A model generated the notes under the pieces. The model was not told the origin of the DNA, searched no databases, and saw only the letters and a program-made list of their open reading frames with translations. Position numbers and translations under genes: made by a program. A stretch of 64,000 bases of DNA from Mameliella sp. MMSF_3455 (GTDB lineage Bacteria > Pseudomonadota > Alphaproteobacteria > Rhodobacterales > Rhodobacteraceae), in contig NZ_JASHJL010000015.1 of NCBI RefSeq assembly GCF_030733205.1, positions 1 to 64,000 on the forward strand. The letters run 5' to 3'. Below, piece by piece: positions 7,268 through 16,590 of the stretch (position 1 is its first letter; the number at the start of each line of letters is the position of its first letter).

Positions 7268-10000
7268 CTAGTCTTGGTCGGTCTCGTTGTCTGCCTCGCC
7301 CTGATCGGCGATCCAGGCCACGGAAACCACTGTCTCACCCGCGCCGGTGTTGAAGACCTTGACGCCGCCCGCGCTGCGCGACCGGAAGGAAATGCCATCC
7401 ACCGGCACGCGGATCGACTGCCCGGTCGAGGTGGCCAACATGATCTGGTCGTCAAGTTCGACGGGGAAGGAAGCGACAATTTCGCCGCCGCGCATGGACT
7501 TCTCCCAGGCGGTGACGCCCATGCCGCCACGACCCCGAACCGGGTAGTCATGGCTGGACGACAGCTTGCCCAGGCCCTTGGCGGTGATGGTCAGGATCAG
7601 GTTTTCCGCCGCCGACATCTGCGCATAGCGTTCCTGTGTGATGGCGCTGTCGGCATTCCCCTCTTCTTCCTCCGGTGTCTCACCTTCGTCGATCAGCCCG
7701 GCCATGGCGCGGCGCATCTTCAGGTACGAGGCGCGTTCGTCCGAGCTGGCCTCGAAGTGACGGATCACCGACATCGAAACGACCTCGTCACCGTTTGACA
7801 GGCGCACTCCGCGCACCCCGGTGGAATTGCGCGAGTTGAAGACACGCACCTCTGGCACGGGGAAGCGGATCGCACGGCCGGAATCCGTCACCAGCATGAC
7901 ATCGTCGTCCTCGGAGCAGATGCGCGCATTGATCAGGCGCATGTCCTCATCTTCGAACTTCATCGCGATCTTGCCGTTCGACTTCACGTTGGTGAAATCC
8001 GACAGCTTGTTGCGCCGAACGCTGCCCTTGTTGGTCGCAAACACGATCTGGAGGTCGTCCCAGTCCGCCTCTGGCCGGTCGACTGGCATGATTGCGGCGA
8101 TCGAGACGCCCGAAGGGATCGGCAGGATGTTGACGATGGCCTTGCCCTTGGAAGTCCGACCGCCCAGCGGCAGGCGCCAGGTCTTGAGCTTGTAGGCCAT
8201 GCCGTCGGTGGTGAAGAACAGAAGCTGCGTATGCGTGTTTGCGACAAACAGCGTGGTGACGACGTCGTCATCCTTGGTCGCCATGCCGGACAGGCCCTTG
8301 CCGCCCCGTTTCTGGGCGCGAAAATCGGCCAGGGCGGTGCGCTTGATATAGCCGGACTGGGTCACGGTCACGACCATGTCCTCGCGCTCGATCAGGTCCT
8401 CGTCCTCGAGGTCGCCGGCCCATTCGGTGATCTCGGTCCGGCGCGGCACGGCGAATTCATCGCGGATGGCAATCATCTCGTCCTTGATGATGCCCATGAT
8501 GCGTTCGCGCGACGACAGGATGTCGAGGTAGTCCTTGATCTTGGCGGCAAGGTCTTCGAGTTCGTCGGTGACTTCCTTGACGCCCAGCTGGGTCAGGCGC
8601 TGCAAGCGCAGTTCAAGGATGGCACGGGCCTGGGTTTCGGACAGGTTGTAGGTGCCGTCCTCGTTGGCCTTATGGGTCGGATCGTCGATCAACGCGATAT
8701 AGGGCAGGATCTCTTCCGCCGGCCAGCGACGCTCCATCAGGCGTTGCCGCGCCTCGGGGGCGTCGGCGCTGGAGCGGATGGTGGCCACCACCTCATCGAC
8801 ATTCGAAACCGCCACGGCCAGACCGCACAGGATGTGCGACCGTTCGCGTGCCTTGCGCAGCAGGTAGGCCGTGCGCCGCGCCACCACGTCCTCGCGGAAG
8901 TCGATGAAGGCCGAGAGGAAACCATACAGCGTCAGCTGCTCCGGCTTGCCGCCGTTCAGCGCCAACATGTTGCAGCCAAAGCTGACCTGCATCGGGGTAA
9001 AGCGGAAAAGCTGGTTCAGGACCACCTCGGCGGTGGCGTCGCGTTTGAGTTCGACCACCACCCGCACGCCGTCTCGGTCGGATTCGTCCTGGACGTGGGC
9101 GATGCCCTCGATCTTCTTGTCGCGCGCGGCCTCGGCGATGCGCTCGATCATCGTCGCCTTGTTCACCTGGTAGGGGATCTCGTCGATGACGATGGCATAG
9201 CGGTCCTTGCGCAACTCCTCGATCCGGGTCTTGGCGCGGATGATGACGCTGCCACGGCATTCCAGGTAGGCCTTGCGCGCGCCCGAGCGGCCAAGGATCA
9301 CGCCCCCGGTGGGGAAGTCAGGTCCGGGGATGTATTCGATCAGTTCCTCGGTCGACATGTCCGGGTTTTCGATCAATGCCAGCGTGGCCTCGATCACCTC
9401 GCCCAGGTTGTGGGGCGGAATCCGGGTTGCCATGCCGACGGCGATGCCTTCGGCACCGTTGACCAGCACGTTGGGATAGCGCGCGGGCAGGACCGTGGGC
9501 TCGCTTTCCTTGCCGTCGTAGTTGTCCTGGAAATCAACGGTTTCCTTGTCGATGTCGGTCAACAGGGCCAGCGCGGATTTCGCCAGCCGGCTTTCCGTGT
9601 ATCGCATGGCGGCGGGCGGGTCGCCGTCCATCGAGCCGAAGTTGCCCTGGCCGTCGATCAGCGGCAGCGACATCGAAAAGTCCTGCGCCATCCGCACTAG
9701 CGCGTCGTAGATCGCGGAATCGCCGTGCGGGTGATAGTTGCCCATCACCTCGCCGACGGATTTCGCCGACTTCCGATAGGCCTTGTCGGGCGTGTAATTG
9801 CCCTCGTACATGGCGTAGAGGATGCGCCGGTGCACAGGTTTTAGGCCGTCGCGCAGATCCGGAATCGCGCGGCTGACGATGACCGACATGGCGTAGTCGA
9901 GGTAGCTCGACTTCATCTCGTTTTCGATCGAGATCGAGGGGCCGCGCGGTGCCGGACGATTTTCGTCTTCGTTTTCAGGGGGTTCGGGCGTATCGCTCAC
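7268..10000 (-). CDS. gyrA: DNA gyrase subunit A
   Basis: A 910-residue subunit of the A2B2 gyrase that introduces negative supercoils. The catalytic tyrosine is Tyr134 in [12 protein letters not shown]. The quinolone-resistance region reads [13 protein letters not shown], so Ser95 and Asp99 (E. coli positions 83 and 87) carry the usual susceptible residues. The GyrA box [11 protein letters not shown] separates it from ParC. A long acidic insertion ([22 protein letters not shown]) interrupts the C-terminal beta-pinwheel. Transcription diverges from usg. Confidence 0.96.
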   Translation of the reverse strand: MSDTPEPPENEDENRPAPRGPSISIENEMKSSYLDYAMSVIVSRAIPDLRDGLKPVHRRILYAMYEGNYTPDKAYRKSAKSVGEVMGNYHPHGDSAIYDALVRMAQDFSMSLPLIDGQGNFGSMDGDPPAAMRYTESRLAKSALALLTDIDKETVDFQDNYDGKESEPTVLPARYPNVLVNGAEGIAVGMATRIPPHNLGEVIEATLALIENPDMSTEELIEYIPGPDFPTGGVILGRSGARKAYLECRGSVIIRAKTRIEELRKDRYAIVIDEIPYQVNKATMIERIAEAARDKKIEGIAHVQDESDRDGVRVVVELKRDATAEVVLNQLFRFTPMQVSFGCNMLALNGGKPEQLTLYGFLSAFIDFREDVVARRTAYLLRKARERSHILCGLAVAVSNVDEVVATIRSSADAPEARQRLMERRWPAEEILPYIALIDDPTHKANEDGTYNLSETQARAILELRLQRLTQLGVKEVTDELEDLAAKIKDYLDILSSRERIMGIIKDEMIAIRDEFAVPRRTEITEWAGDLEDEDLIEREDMVVTVTQSGYIKRTALADFRAQKRGGKGLSGMATKDDDVVTTLFVANTHTQLLFFTTDGMAYKLKTWRLPLGGRTSKGKAIVNILPIPSGVSIAAIMPVDRPEADWDDLQIVFATNKGSVRRNKLSDFTNVKSNGKIAMKFEDEDMRLINARICSEDDDVMLVTDSGRAIRFPVPEVRVFNSRNSTGVRGVRLSNGDEVVSMSVIRHFEASSDERASYLKMRRAMAGLIDEGETPEEEEGNADSAITQERYAQMSAAENLILTITAKGLGKLSSSHDYPVRGRGGMGVTAWEKSMRGGEIVASFPVELDDQIMLATSTGQSIRVPVDGISFRSRSAGGVKVFNTGAGETVVSVAWIADQGEADNETDQD

Positions 10001-10193
10001 GTCAGGGGCCTGTCAGTTGATCTGCCATATCTTGTTGGAGAGGGTATATCAGAGACTATCTGTGGGGTGCAATGGCAGCCCGGGGCAGCATTTTGGCAGC
10101 CAGCGACCCTGTCTGCTAACACACTGTTTTTATTGATAAGTAAAGATTTGCTTGGCAGCATTTACCTACGAGTTGTCAATCGAGGTAAAAACG

Positions 10194-10463
10194 ATGCAGG
10201 AGTCCGAGACCGAGCTGATGCTCAAGGGGTATGGTCTGACCACGGCCGAGTTCTTTTATCACATGCCCGATTATGCCCACGTCCTGAACACCTTTATCTG
10301 GCAGGAATACGACCTGGCGCCGGATCATCCCCGGCTGTTCGAGTTCATCGAGTTCTGGCACGATGAGATCGAAGGGCCGTTGCACTCTGTGCGGTTCACC
10401 CATCGCAAGATGATCTCGCCCGGGGAATGGCGCAACGTGGTGGGCGAATTCCGCTACCATTGA
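10194..10463 (+). CDS. usg: Usg-family protein
   Basis: An 89-residue protein matching the small Usg family, known from trp-operon neighbourhoods in other Proteobacteria and still without a defined function. The pattern LTTAEFFYHMPDYAHVLNTFIWQEYDLAP, given here in full only as residues 12-40, and then EIEGPLHSVR are its conserved blocks. I chose the ATG at 10194 over the in-frame one at 10152 because GAGGT lies eight bases upstream and the family normally begins just before LKGYGLTTAE. It diverges from gyrA and converges on the SYLF lipoprotein. Confidence 0.75.
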   Translation: MQESETELMLKGYGLTTAEFFYHMPDYAHVLNTFIWQEYDLAPDHPRLFEFIEFWHDEIEGPLHSVRFTHRKMISPGEWRNVVGEFRYH

Positions 10464-10484
10464 GCCGGCGCCGGAGGCCGTGAA

Positions 10485-10535
10485 CTTTGTACAAAACGTA
10501 CGTTTTGTACGTCGATTCCGGCAAAACGTACAAAG
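10485..10535. repeat. Array of GTAC palindromes between convergent genes
   Basis: A perfect 22-base palindrome (10489-10510, centre CGTACG) is made of GTACAAAACGTAC and its reverse complement sharing a central GTAC. A third copy, CAAAACGTACAAAG, lies at 10522-10535. CTTTGTAC at 10485 and GTACAAAG at 10528 also form an outer inverted repeat. The A/T-rich arms do not look like a terminator. The site is between the 3' ends of two genes, where no promoter is expected. Confidence 0.7.
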
Positions 10536-10565
10536 CGTTAGGATTTAGGAAAGAAATGGGAAAAT

Positions 10566-10588
10566 GGGCGGTCCGGGAAGGGCCGCCC
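10566..10588 (-). terminator. Probable terminator of the SYLF lipoprotein gene
   Basis: GGGCGGTCC pairs with GGGCCGCCC (one G-T position) across a five-base loop, 12 bases beyond the minus-strand stop codon. ATTTTCCCATTTCTTT follows on the minus strand. Confidence 0.55.
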
Positions 10589-10600
10589 CTGTCCCGGGCG

Positions 10601-11152
10601 TCAGGGAATGATGCGCGTGTATTTCACGCCTTCCAGCGTTGCGCCCACGCGCAGACCGGCCTGGCCAAAGATCACCGCGATCACCGGCGCCAGCGAGGTG
10701 GTGGTTTCCGCCGCCAGCGTCTCGCCCCGTTCCAGCACCGCGTATTCCAAGTTCGCGCCAGCCGCGAAGCCCGGCGAACGGCGGAAGGTTTCCAGCGCGC
10801 TGTTGGTCATGAAGAAGAGGACGTGCGAATACTGCTGCGCGCCGATCTGAAGACCGCCCGAGGCCTTGGCCACCGAATAGTAGTCCACCGAGGCACCGTT
10901 GATCCGCAGCGCGCCTCGGCCATAGCCGCCGCCAAAGCCGAGGCCCGCCTCGGTCACCACCGGCATCACCAGCATGCCGACGGATTTCGCCGCAAGATCA
11001 CGTGTGGCCGGGTAGTCGCTGTAGAGGCGCGACAGGGTCTGGTCGACGCGCGCGTCGATGCGCGCATCGCCGCCGCTGCCGACGCCGTTGCACGCGCCCA
11101 GTGCCAGGGTAGCACCAAGCCCGAAGGTCACATTACGTCTGTTGAGTGTCAT
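10601..11152 (-). CDS. SYLF (Ysc84-type) domain lipoprotein
   Basis: A 183-residue lipoprotein. The N-terminus MTLNRRNVTFGLGATLALGAC has twin arginines and a lipobox-like LGAC, so export may use the Tat route. The mature part is a SYLF/Ysc84 domain: a helical start, then AKSVGMLVMPVVTEAGLGFGGGYGRG, YYSVAKASGGLQIGAQQYS and a C-terminal beta region. SYLF domains bind phosphoinositides in eukaryotes; the bacterial role is not established. The ATG at 11152 was chosen because it starts the signal sequence. Confidence 0.75.
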   Translation of the reverse strand: MTLNRRNVTFGLGATLALGACNGVGSGGDARIDARVDQTLSRLYSDYPATRDLAAKSVGMLVMPVVTEAGLGFGGGYGRGALRINGASVDYYSVAKASGGLQIGAQQYSHVLFFMTNSALETFRRSPGFAAGANLEYAVLERGETLAAETTTSLAPVIAVIFGQAGLRVGATLEGVKYTRIIP

Positions 11153-11297
11153 GGGTCCGCCTGTTCCTCGATTAGCCTCAATTCCGACTGTTTCGCCGGT
11201 TGCGGCGCAATATAGGCATAGGGGCAAGAGATGTCACGACATCTTGTGGCAAATCGGCAAGAGACCGCACGCAAGGCTCTTGCCGACATGGGCGGGA

Positions 11298-12296
11298 TCA
11301 CCCGTTCAGCAGCCGGGCCGCCGCCGGGGCGAAGTAGGTCAGCACGCCGTCGCAGCCGGCGCGCTTGAAGCTCACCAGGCTTTCCATCATGACCTTTTCG
11401 CCATCGACCCAGCCGCGTTCGCCGGCACCCGCGATCATCGCGTATTCGCCGGACACCTGGTAGGCGAATGTGGGCGCGCCGAACATCTCGTGCGCGCGGC
11501 GGCAGATGTCGAGGTAGGGCATGCCCGGTTTCACCATGATCATGTCCGCGCCCTCGGCCAGGTCGCGGGCGATCAGGCGCATGGCCTCGTCGGAATTGCC
11601 CGGGTCCTGCTGGTAGGTCTTCTTGTCGCCTTTCAGCGCGCCCGAGGCGCCGACCGCGTCGCGGAACGGCCCGTAAAAGGCGCTGGCGTATTTCGCGGCA
11701 TAGCTCAGCAGCAGCACGTTCTGGTGTCCCGCCCCTTCGAGCGCGCCGCGCAATGCGCCGATGCGCCCGTCCATCATGTCGGAGGGCCCGATGATGTCGG
11801 CACCGGCGTCCGCCTGGCTGAGCGCCTGTTTCACCAGCGCCTCGACCGTGCGGTCGTTGACGATCTCGCCACCTTCGACAAAGCCATCGTGGCCGTTGAT
11901 GTTGTAGGGGTCCAGCGCCACGTCGGTCATCACGGCGATGTCCGGCGCCGCCGCCTTGATCGCCCGGGTGGCGCGGTTGCTGAGGTTTTCCGGGTTCCAG
12001 GCCTCGGCGCAATCCTCGGTCTTGAGCGCGGGATCGGTGTAGGGAAACAGGCAGATTGCCGGGATCCCCAGCGCCTGCGCCTCGACGGCGGCCTCTGCCA
12101 CCTTGTCCACCGACAGCCGGTTGACCCCGGGCATCGAGTGGATCGGTTCCACCACGCCCTCGCCGTCGCGCACGAAGACCGGCCAGATGAAATCCGCCGG
12201 GGAAAGCGTGGTTTCCTGCACCAATGCGCGGATCGCGGGGGTGCGGCGCAGGCGGCGCAGGCGGGTGGCGGGGAAGGGGGCAAAGGTCGGCTGCAT
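11298..12296 (-). CDS. hemB: Delta-aminolevulinate dehydratase (porphobilinogen synthase)
   Basis: A 332-residue cytoplasmic enzyme that condenses two 5-aminolevulinates to porphobilinogen. Active-site lysine regions are LSYAAKYASAFYGPFRDA and MIMVKPGMPYLD. The metal loop reads DVALDPYNINGHDG and lacks the cysteines of zinc-dependent enzymes, so it belongs to the non-zinc class. The ATG at 12296 has GGAG six bases upstream; an in-frame ATG at 12311 is possible but lacks a good ribosome-binding site. HemA, which makes its substrate, is encoded at 36.6 kb. Confidence 0.94.
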   Translation of the reverse strand: MQPTFAPFPATRLRRLRRTPAIRALVQETTLSPADFIWPVFVRDGEGVVEPIHSMPGVNRLSVDKVAEAAVEAQALGIPAICLFPYTDPALKTEDCAEAWNPENLSNRATRAIKAAAPDIAVMTDVALDPYNINGHDGFVEGGEIVNDRTVEALVKQALSQADAGADIIGPSDMMDGRIGALRGALEGAGHQNVLLLSYAAKYASAFYGPFRDAVGASGALKGDKKTYQQDPGNSDEAMRLIARDLAEGADMIMVKPGMPYLDICRRAHEMFGAPTFAYQVSGEYAMIAGAGERGWVDGEKVMMESLVSFKRAGCDGVLTYFAPAAARLLNG

Positions 12297-12416
12297 CGGG
12301 CGCTCCGTCATTGGTCGGGACAAGGGATGCACCCGCGCGCGCGGGCTTGTCCAGCCCCCTCTGGGCATTTGGATTTGCCCGCGCTATGAGGCGGGTCACA
12401 GGCAAGGACAGGGCAT

Positions 12417-12944
12417 ATGGACTGGCACGACACCGTATTCGAGCTGATTGACCTTCGCAGCTTTTCGAACCTGTGGTTCTGGATCGTGCTTGCCGTTCTG
12501 TGGTCCTCGACCAGCCATTGGGTCATGGGCGTGCCTTATGACATGGTCGCGCGCGCCCGGCGCAACGGCGGGCAGGCGGCGCAGGACCTGGAGGACCTGG
12601 TGCGGATCAACACCAACCGCCTGCTGTTCATCGCCGAGGAATCGGGGCTGTGGATCGTGGCCATCGGCTCGGCCTTCCTGTCGGGTGTGGCGATCCTGGG
12701 CTTCTACCCCGGCTACTGGATCGAGTTCGCCCAGGCCGTGTTCCTGCTGGCCTTTCCGATGACGCTGGTGGGGCTGCTCAGCGTGCGGTCGGCCCGCCTG
12801 ATCCGTGAAGGCGAGGGCGAGGGAGAGGCGCTGTGGCGGCGGCTGCGCATCCACCGGATGTTGACGCAGCTGATCGGGATGGTGTCGATCTTTGTCACCG
12901 CGTTGTGGGGGATGTACATGAACCTGACGGTCTTGCCCTTCTGA
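12417..12944 (+). CDS. Conserved membrane protein of unknown function
   Basis: A 175-residue protein with about four hydrophobic helices, at FWIVLAVLWSSTSHWVMGV, LWIVAIGSAFLSGVAILGF, AVFLLAFPMTLVGLLSV and LIGMVSIFVTALWGMYM. Similar Rhodobacteraceae proteins sometimes carry the label component of SufBCD complex, but nothing in the sequence supports a link to iron-sulfur assembly. It diverges from hemB and lies 53 bases ahead of mfd. Confidence 0.65.
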   Translation: MDWHDTVFELIDLRSFSNLWFWIVLAVLWSSTSHWVMGVPYDMVARARRNGGQAAQDLEDLVRINTNRLLFIAEESGLWIVAIGSAFLSGVAILGFYPGYWIEFAQAVFLLAFPMTLVGLLSVRSARLIREGEGEGEALWRRLRIHRMLTQLIGMVSIFVTALWGMYMNLTVLPF

Positions 12945-12997
12945 TCCGGTCAAAGCGCAGGTTGACGGCGCCCGCACAGCGCGCCATTTGAGCCTCC

Positions 12998-15900
12998 ATG
13001 ACAGAGCAGCGGATCATCATGGGCGGTGCGCCCGAGGGTTACGACGCCCGGCTGGTGCTGCGCGAAGTGGAGCGGGCCAAGGGGCCGGTCATCCACATCG
13101 CGCGCGACGACAAGCGGCTGGCGGCCATGCGCGATGCGCTGGCCTTCTTTGCGCCGGAGATGCCGGCGGTGCACTTTCCGGCCTGGGATTGCCTGCCATA
13201 TGACCGGGTGTCGCCCAATGCCGATATTTCCGCCGCCCGCATGGCGACGCTGGCGGGACTGGTGCATGGCGGGCCGTCGCGATTTGTCCTGCTGACGACG
13301 CTTTCCGCAGCGATGCAGTACCTGCCAGCGCGAGAGGTCCTGCGCGAGGCGGCCTTTGCCGCCCGTGTCGGCGATCGCGTGGACGAGGCCGGCCTGCGCG
13401 CCTTCCTGGTCCGGATGGGGTTCAGCCAGGCGCCCACGGTGACCGAACCGGGCGATTACGCGGTGCGGGGCGGCATCATCGACATCTACCCGCCGGGCGA
13501 CGGCGGGCCGGTGCGGCTGGATTTCTTCGGGGACGTCCTGGACGGCGCGCGACGGTTCGATCCGGTCAGCCAGCGCACGACCGAGAAACTGGACGTGGTC
13601 GAACTGGCTCCCGTGTCCGAGGTCATCCTCGACGAGGCGGCGATCACGCGGTTCCGGCAGAACTACCGGATCGAATTCGGCGCGGCGGGCACCGACGATC
13701 CGCTTTACGAGGCGGTCAGCGCCGGGCGCAAGCACGCAGGCGTCGAACACTGGCTGCCCTTCTTCCACGCGCGGCTGGAAACCCTGTTCGATTACCTGCC
13801 CGCTGCGCCCGTTCTGATGGACGATCAGCTGACGCCCTCGCGCCTGTCGCGCTGGGACAGTATCGCCGACCAGTACGAGACACGCCGCCACGCCCTGAGC
13901 CAGAAAAAGACCCTGGGCAGCACGGTTTACAAGCCGATCCCGCCCGAAACCCTCTACCTGGACGATGGCGCCTGGGAAGCGGCGTTGGAAGGCAAGCGTC
14001 AGGTGCAGTTCCATCCGCTGCCGCAGGCCAGCGGGCCGGGCGTGGTGGATGCGGGCGGGCGCATCGGACGCAATTTCTCGCCCGAGCGCCAGCAGGAAAA
14101 CATCAGCCTCTTCAAGACGCTGGCCGATCATGTTCAGAAATGTCTGCAGGATGGGCCGGTGGTCATCGCCTCCTACTCGGAGGGCGCGCGGGAACGTCTG
14201 ACCGGGCTGATCGAGGACGAGGGTCTGGCCGAGGCGATCCCCGTTGCCAACGGCACGAGGATCGACAAGCGCGGGCTGCACCTGGCGGTCTGGTCTCTGG
14301 AGGCGGGCTTTGTCGCGCCCTGGGACCCCGCGGGCGACAAGGGGCGGCTGACCGTCATCTCGGAACAGGACGTTCTGGGCGACCGGCTGATCCGACAGCC
14401 CAAGAAGCGCCGCAAGGCCGAGAATTTCATCACCGAGCACCAGTCTCTGAGCCCCGGCGACCTGGTGGTGCACGTCGATCACGGCATCGGTCGTTACCTT
14501 GGGCTGGAGGTCGTCACCGCCGCCGGTGCCGCGCATGAATGCCTGACGCTGGAATATGCCGAAGGGGCCAAGCTGTACCTGCCGGTCGAGAATATCGAAC
14601 TGCTGTCCAAGTATGGCCATGACGAGGGTCTGCTGGACAAGCTGGGCGGCGGCGCATGGCAGGCCAAGAAGGCCAAGCTGAAACAGCGCATCCGCGAGAT
14701 GGCCGACCGCCTGATCCGGATTGCCGCCGAACGCGCCCTGCGCAAGGCGCCGATCATGGACCCGCCGGCGGGGGCCTATGAATCCTTTGCCGCGCGGTTC
14801 CCCTACCAGGAAACCGACGACCAGCTGCGCGCCATCGAGGACGTGATGGAGGACATGCACTCCGGTCAGCCGATGGATCGGCTGATTTGCGGCGACGTGG
14901 GGTTCGGCAAGACCGAGGTTGCGATGCGCGCGGCCTTTGTCGCGGCCATGTCCGGCGTTCAGGTTGCGGTGATCGCCCCGACGACGCTGCTGGCCCGCCA
15001 GCACTACAACAGCTTTGCCGAGAGGTTCCGGGGCTTTCCGCTGGAGGTCAATCCACTGTCGCGTTTCGTGTCCTCCCGGCAGGCCGCGCTGACCCGCGAC
15101 GGGATTTCCAAGGGCACCGTCGACATCGCCGTGGGCACCCATGCGCTGCTGGCCAAGGGCATCCGGTTCAACAACCTGGGCCTGCTGATCATCGACGAGG
15201 AACAGCGGTTCGGCGTCCAGCACAAGGAACGGCTGAAACAGCTGCGCTCGGACATCCACGTTCTGACGCTGACCGCCACGCCGATTCCGCGCACGCTGCA
15301 ATTGTCTCTGACCGGCGTGCGGGACCTGTCGGTCATCGGAACGCCGCCGGTCGACCGCCTGTCGATCCGCACTTATGTGTCCGAATTCGACCCGGTGACG
15401 ATCCGCGAGGCGCTGTTGCGCGAGCATTACCGGGGCGGGCAGAGCTTTTTTGTCGTCCCACGCCTGAGCGATCTGCCCGAGGTCGAGGAGTTTCTGAAGG
15501 AACAGGTGCCCGAGGTGTCCTATGTCGTGGCGCATGGCCAGATGGCGGCGGGAGAGTTGGACGACCGCATGAACGCCTTTTACGACGGGCGCTACGACGT
15601 GCTGCTGGCCACGACCATCGTGGAATCCGGGCTGGATATTCCCACCGCCAACACGATGGTGGTGCACCGTGCCGACATGTTCGGCCTCAGCCAGCTTTAC
15701 CAGATCCGCGGGCGTGTCGGCCGGTCCAAGACTCGTGCCTATTGCTACCTGACCACGAAACCCCGCGTGAAGCTGACCCAGACGGCGGAAAAGCGGCTGC
15801 GGGTGCTGGGCAGCATCGACACGCTGGGCGCGGGGTTCAGCCTGGCGTCGCAGGACCTCGACATTCGCGGGGCAGGCAACCTGCTGGGCGAGGAACAGTC

Positions 15901-16477
15901 GGGACAGATGCGCGACGTGGGATACGAGTTGTACCAGTCGATGCTGGAAGAGGCGATCGCCAAGATCCGCGCCGGAGAGATGGACGGTCTGGCCGAGGCG
16001 GACGATCAATGGGCGCCGCAGATCAACCTTGGCGTGCCGGTGCTGATCCCCGAGGATTATGTGCCCGATCTGGACGTGCGCCTGGGCTTGTACCGGCGCC
16101 TGTCGGGGCTGACCACCAAGGTGGAATTGGAAGGGTTCGCCGCTGAGTTGATCGACCGTTTCGGCAAGCTGCCGCGCGAGGTGAACACCCTGCTTCTGGT
16201 GGTGCGGATCAAGGCCATGTGCAAGAAGGCGGGCATCGCCAAGCTGGACGGCGGCCCCAAGGGCGCCACGATCCAGTTCCACAACGACAAGTTCGCCTCG
16301 CCTCAGGGGCTGGTGGAATTCATCAAGGCGCAGGACGGACTTGCCAAGGTGCGCGAGAACAAGATCGTGGTGCGCCGCGACTGGAAGCGCGACAAGGACA
16401 AGATCCAGGGCGCCTTTGCCATTGCCCGTGACCTGGCCGAAAAGGTGGTTGCCGAAAAGAAGAAGGCCAAGGCCTGA
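12998..16477 (+). CDS. mfd: Transcription-repair coupling factor Mfd
   Basis: A 1159-residue DNA translocase that removes RNA polymerase stalled at lesions and recruits UvrA. Regions in order are a UvrB-like N-terminal part (to about 320), a CarD-like RNA polymerase-interaction domain near 470-550 (PGDLVVHVDHGIGRYLGLE), RecG-like motor domains with Walker A GDVGFGKTEV near 631 and DEEQ near 732, TATPIPRTLQ, and a C-terminal TRCF domain (VPVLIPEDYVPDLDVRLGLY). The length is typical. A small hairpin with CATGGCC arms at 16547-16566 separates it from the convergent downstream gene. Confidence 0.96.
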   Translation: MTEQRIIMGGAPEGYDARLVLREVERAKGPVIHIARDDKRLAAMRDALAFFAPEMPAVHFPAWDCLPYDRVSPNADISAARMATLAGLVHGGPSRFVLLTTLSAAMQYLPAREVLREAAFAARVGDRVDEAGLRAFLVRMGFSQAPTVTEPGDYAVRGGIIDIYPPGDGGPVRLDFFGDVLDGARRFDPVSQRTTEKLDVVELAPVSEVILDEAAITRFRQNYRIEFGAAGTDDPLYEAVSAGRKHAGVEHWLPFFHARLETLFDYLPAAPVLMDDQLTPSRLSRWDSIADQYETRRHALSQKKTLGSTVYKPIPPETLYLDDGAWEAALEGKRQVQFHPLPQASGPGVVDAGGRIGRNFSPERQQENISLFKTLADHVQKCLQDGPVVIASYSEGARERLTGLIEDEGLAEAIPVANGTRIDKRGLHLAVWSLEAGFVAPWDPAGDKGRLTVISEQDVLGDRLIRQPKKRRKAENFITEHQSLSPGDLVVHVDHGIGRYLGLEVVTAAGAAHECLTLEYAEGAKLYLPVENIELLSKYGHDEGLLDKLGGGAWQAKKAKLKQRIREMADRLIRIAAERALRKAPIMDPPAGAYESFAARFPYQETDDQLRAIEDVMEDMHSGQPMDRLICGDVGFGKTEVAMRAAFVAAMSGVQVAVIAPTTLLARQHYNSFAERFRGFPLEVNPLSRFVSSRQAALTRDGISKGTVDIAVGTHALLAKGIRFNNLGLLIIDEEQRFGVQHKERLKQLRSDIHVLTLTATPIPRTLQLSLTGVRDLSVIGTPPVDRLSIRTYVSEFDPVTIREALLREHYRGGQSFFVVPRLSDLPEVEEFLKEQVPEVSYVVAHGQMAAGELDDRMNAFYDGRYDVLLATTIVESGLDIPTANTMVVHRADMFGLSQLYQIRGRVGRSKTRAYCYLTTKPRVKLTQTAEKRLRVLGSIDTLGAGFSLASQDLDIRGAGNLLGEEQSGQMRDVGYELYQSMLEEAIAKIRAGEMDGLAEADDQWAPQINLGVPVLIPEDYVPDLDVRLGLYRRLSGLTTKVELEGFAAELIDRFGKLPREVNTLLLVVRIKAMCKKAGIAKLDGGPKGATIQFHNDKFASPQGLVEFIKAQDGLAKVRENKIVVRRDWKRDKDKIQGAFAIARDLAEKVVAEKKKAKA

Positions 16478-16590
16478 AACCGGGGCCGGGCTTTACGTCT
16501 CCCCGCGGGGATCGAGGACGCTGAGCGGTGAGGGCTGAACGACTGTCATGGCCTTTCCCGGCCATGCGGCGGGCCTCTTGTCCGGTCGCG

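Noticed and set aside
8231-9700. A 489-codon plus-strand frame opposite gyrA.
   Set aside because: It is a shadow of gyrA produced by high GC content in the third codon position.
10487-11215. A plus-strand frame starting inside the GTAC palindrome array and running through the SYLF gene.
   Set aside because: It is the antisense of a well-supported lipoprotein gene and has no ribosome-binding site.
12950-16282. An 1110-codon minus-strand frame opposite mfd.
   Set aside because: It mirrors mfd codons, is rich in Arg, Gln and His, has no recognisable domain, and mfd is intact on the plus strand.
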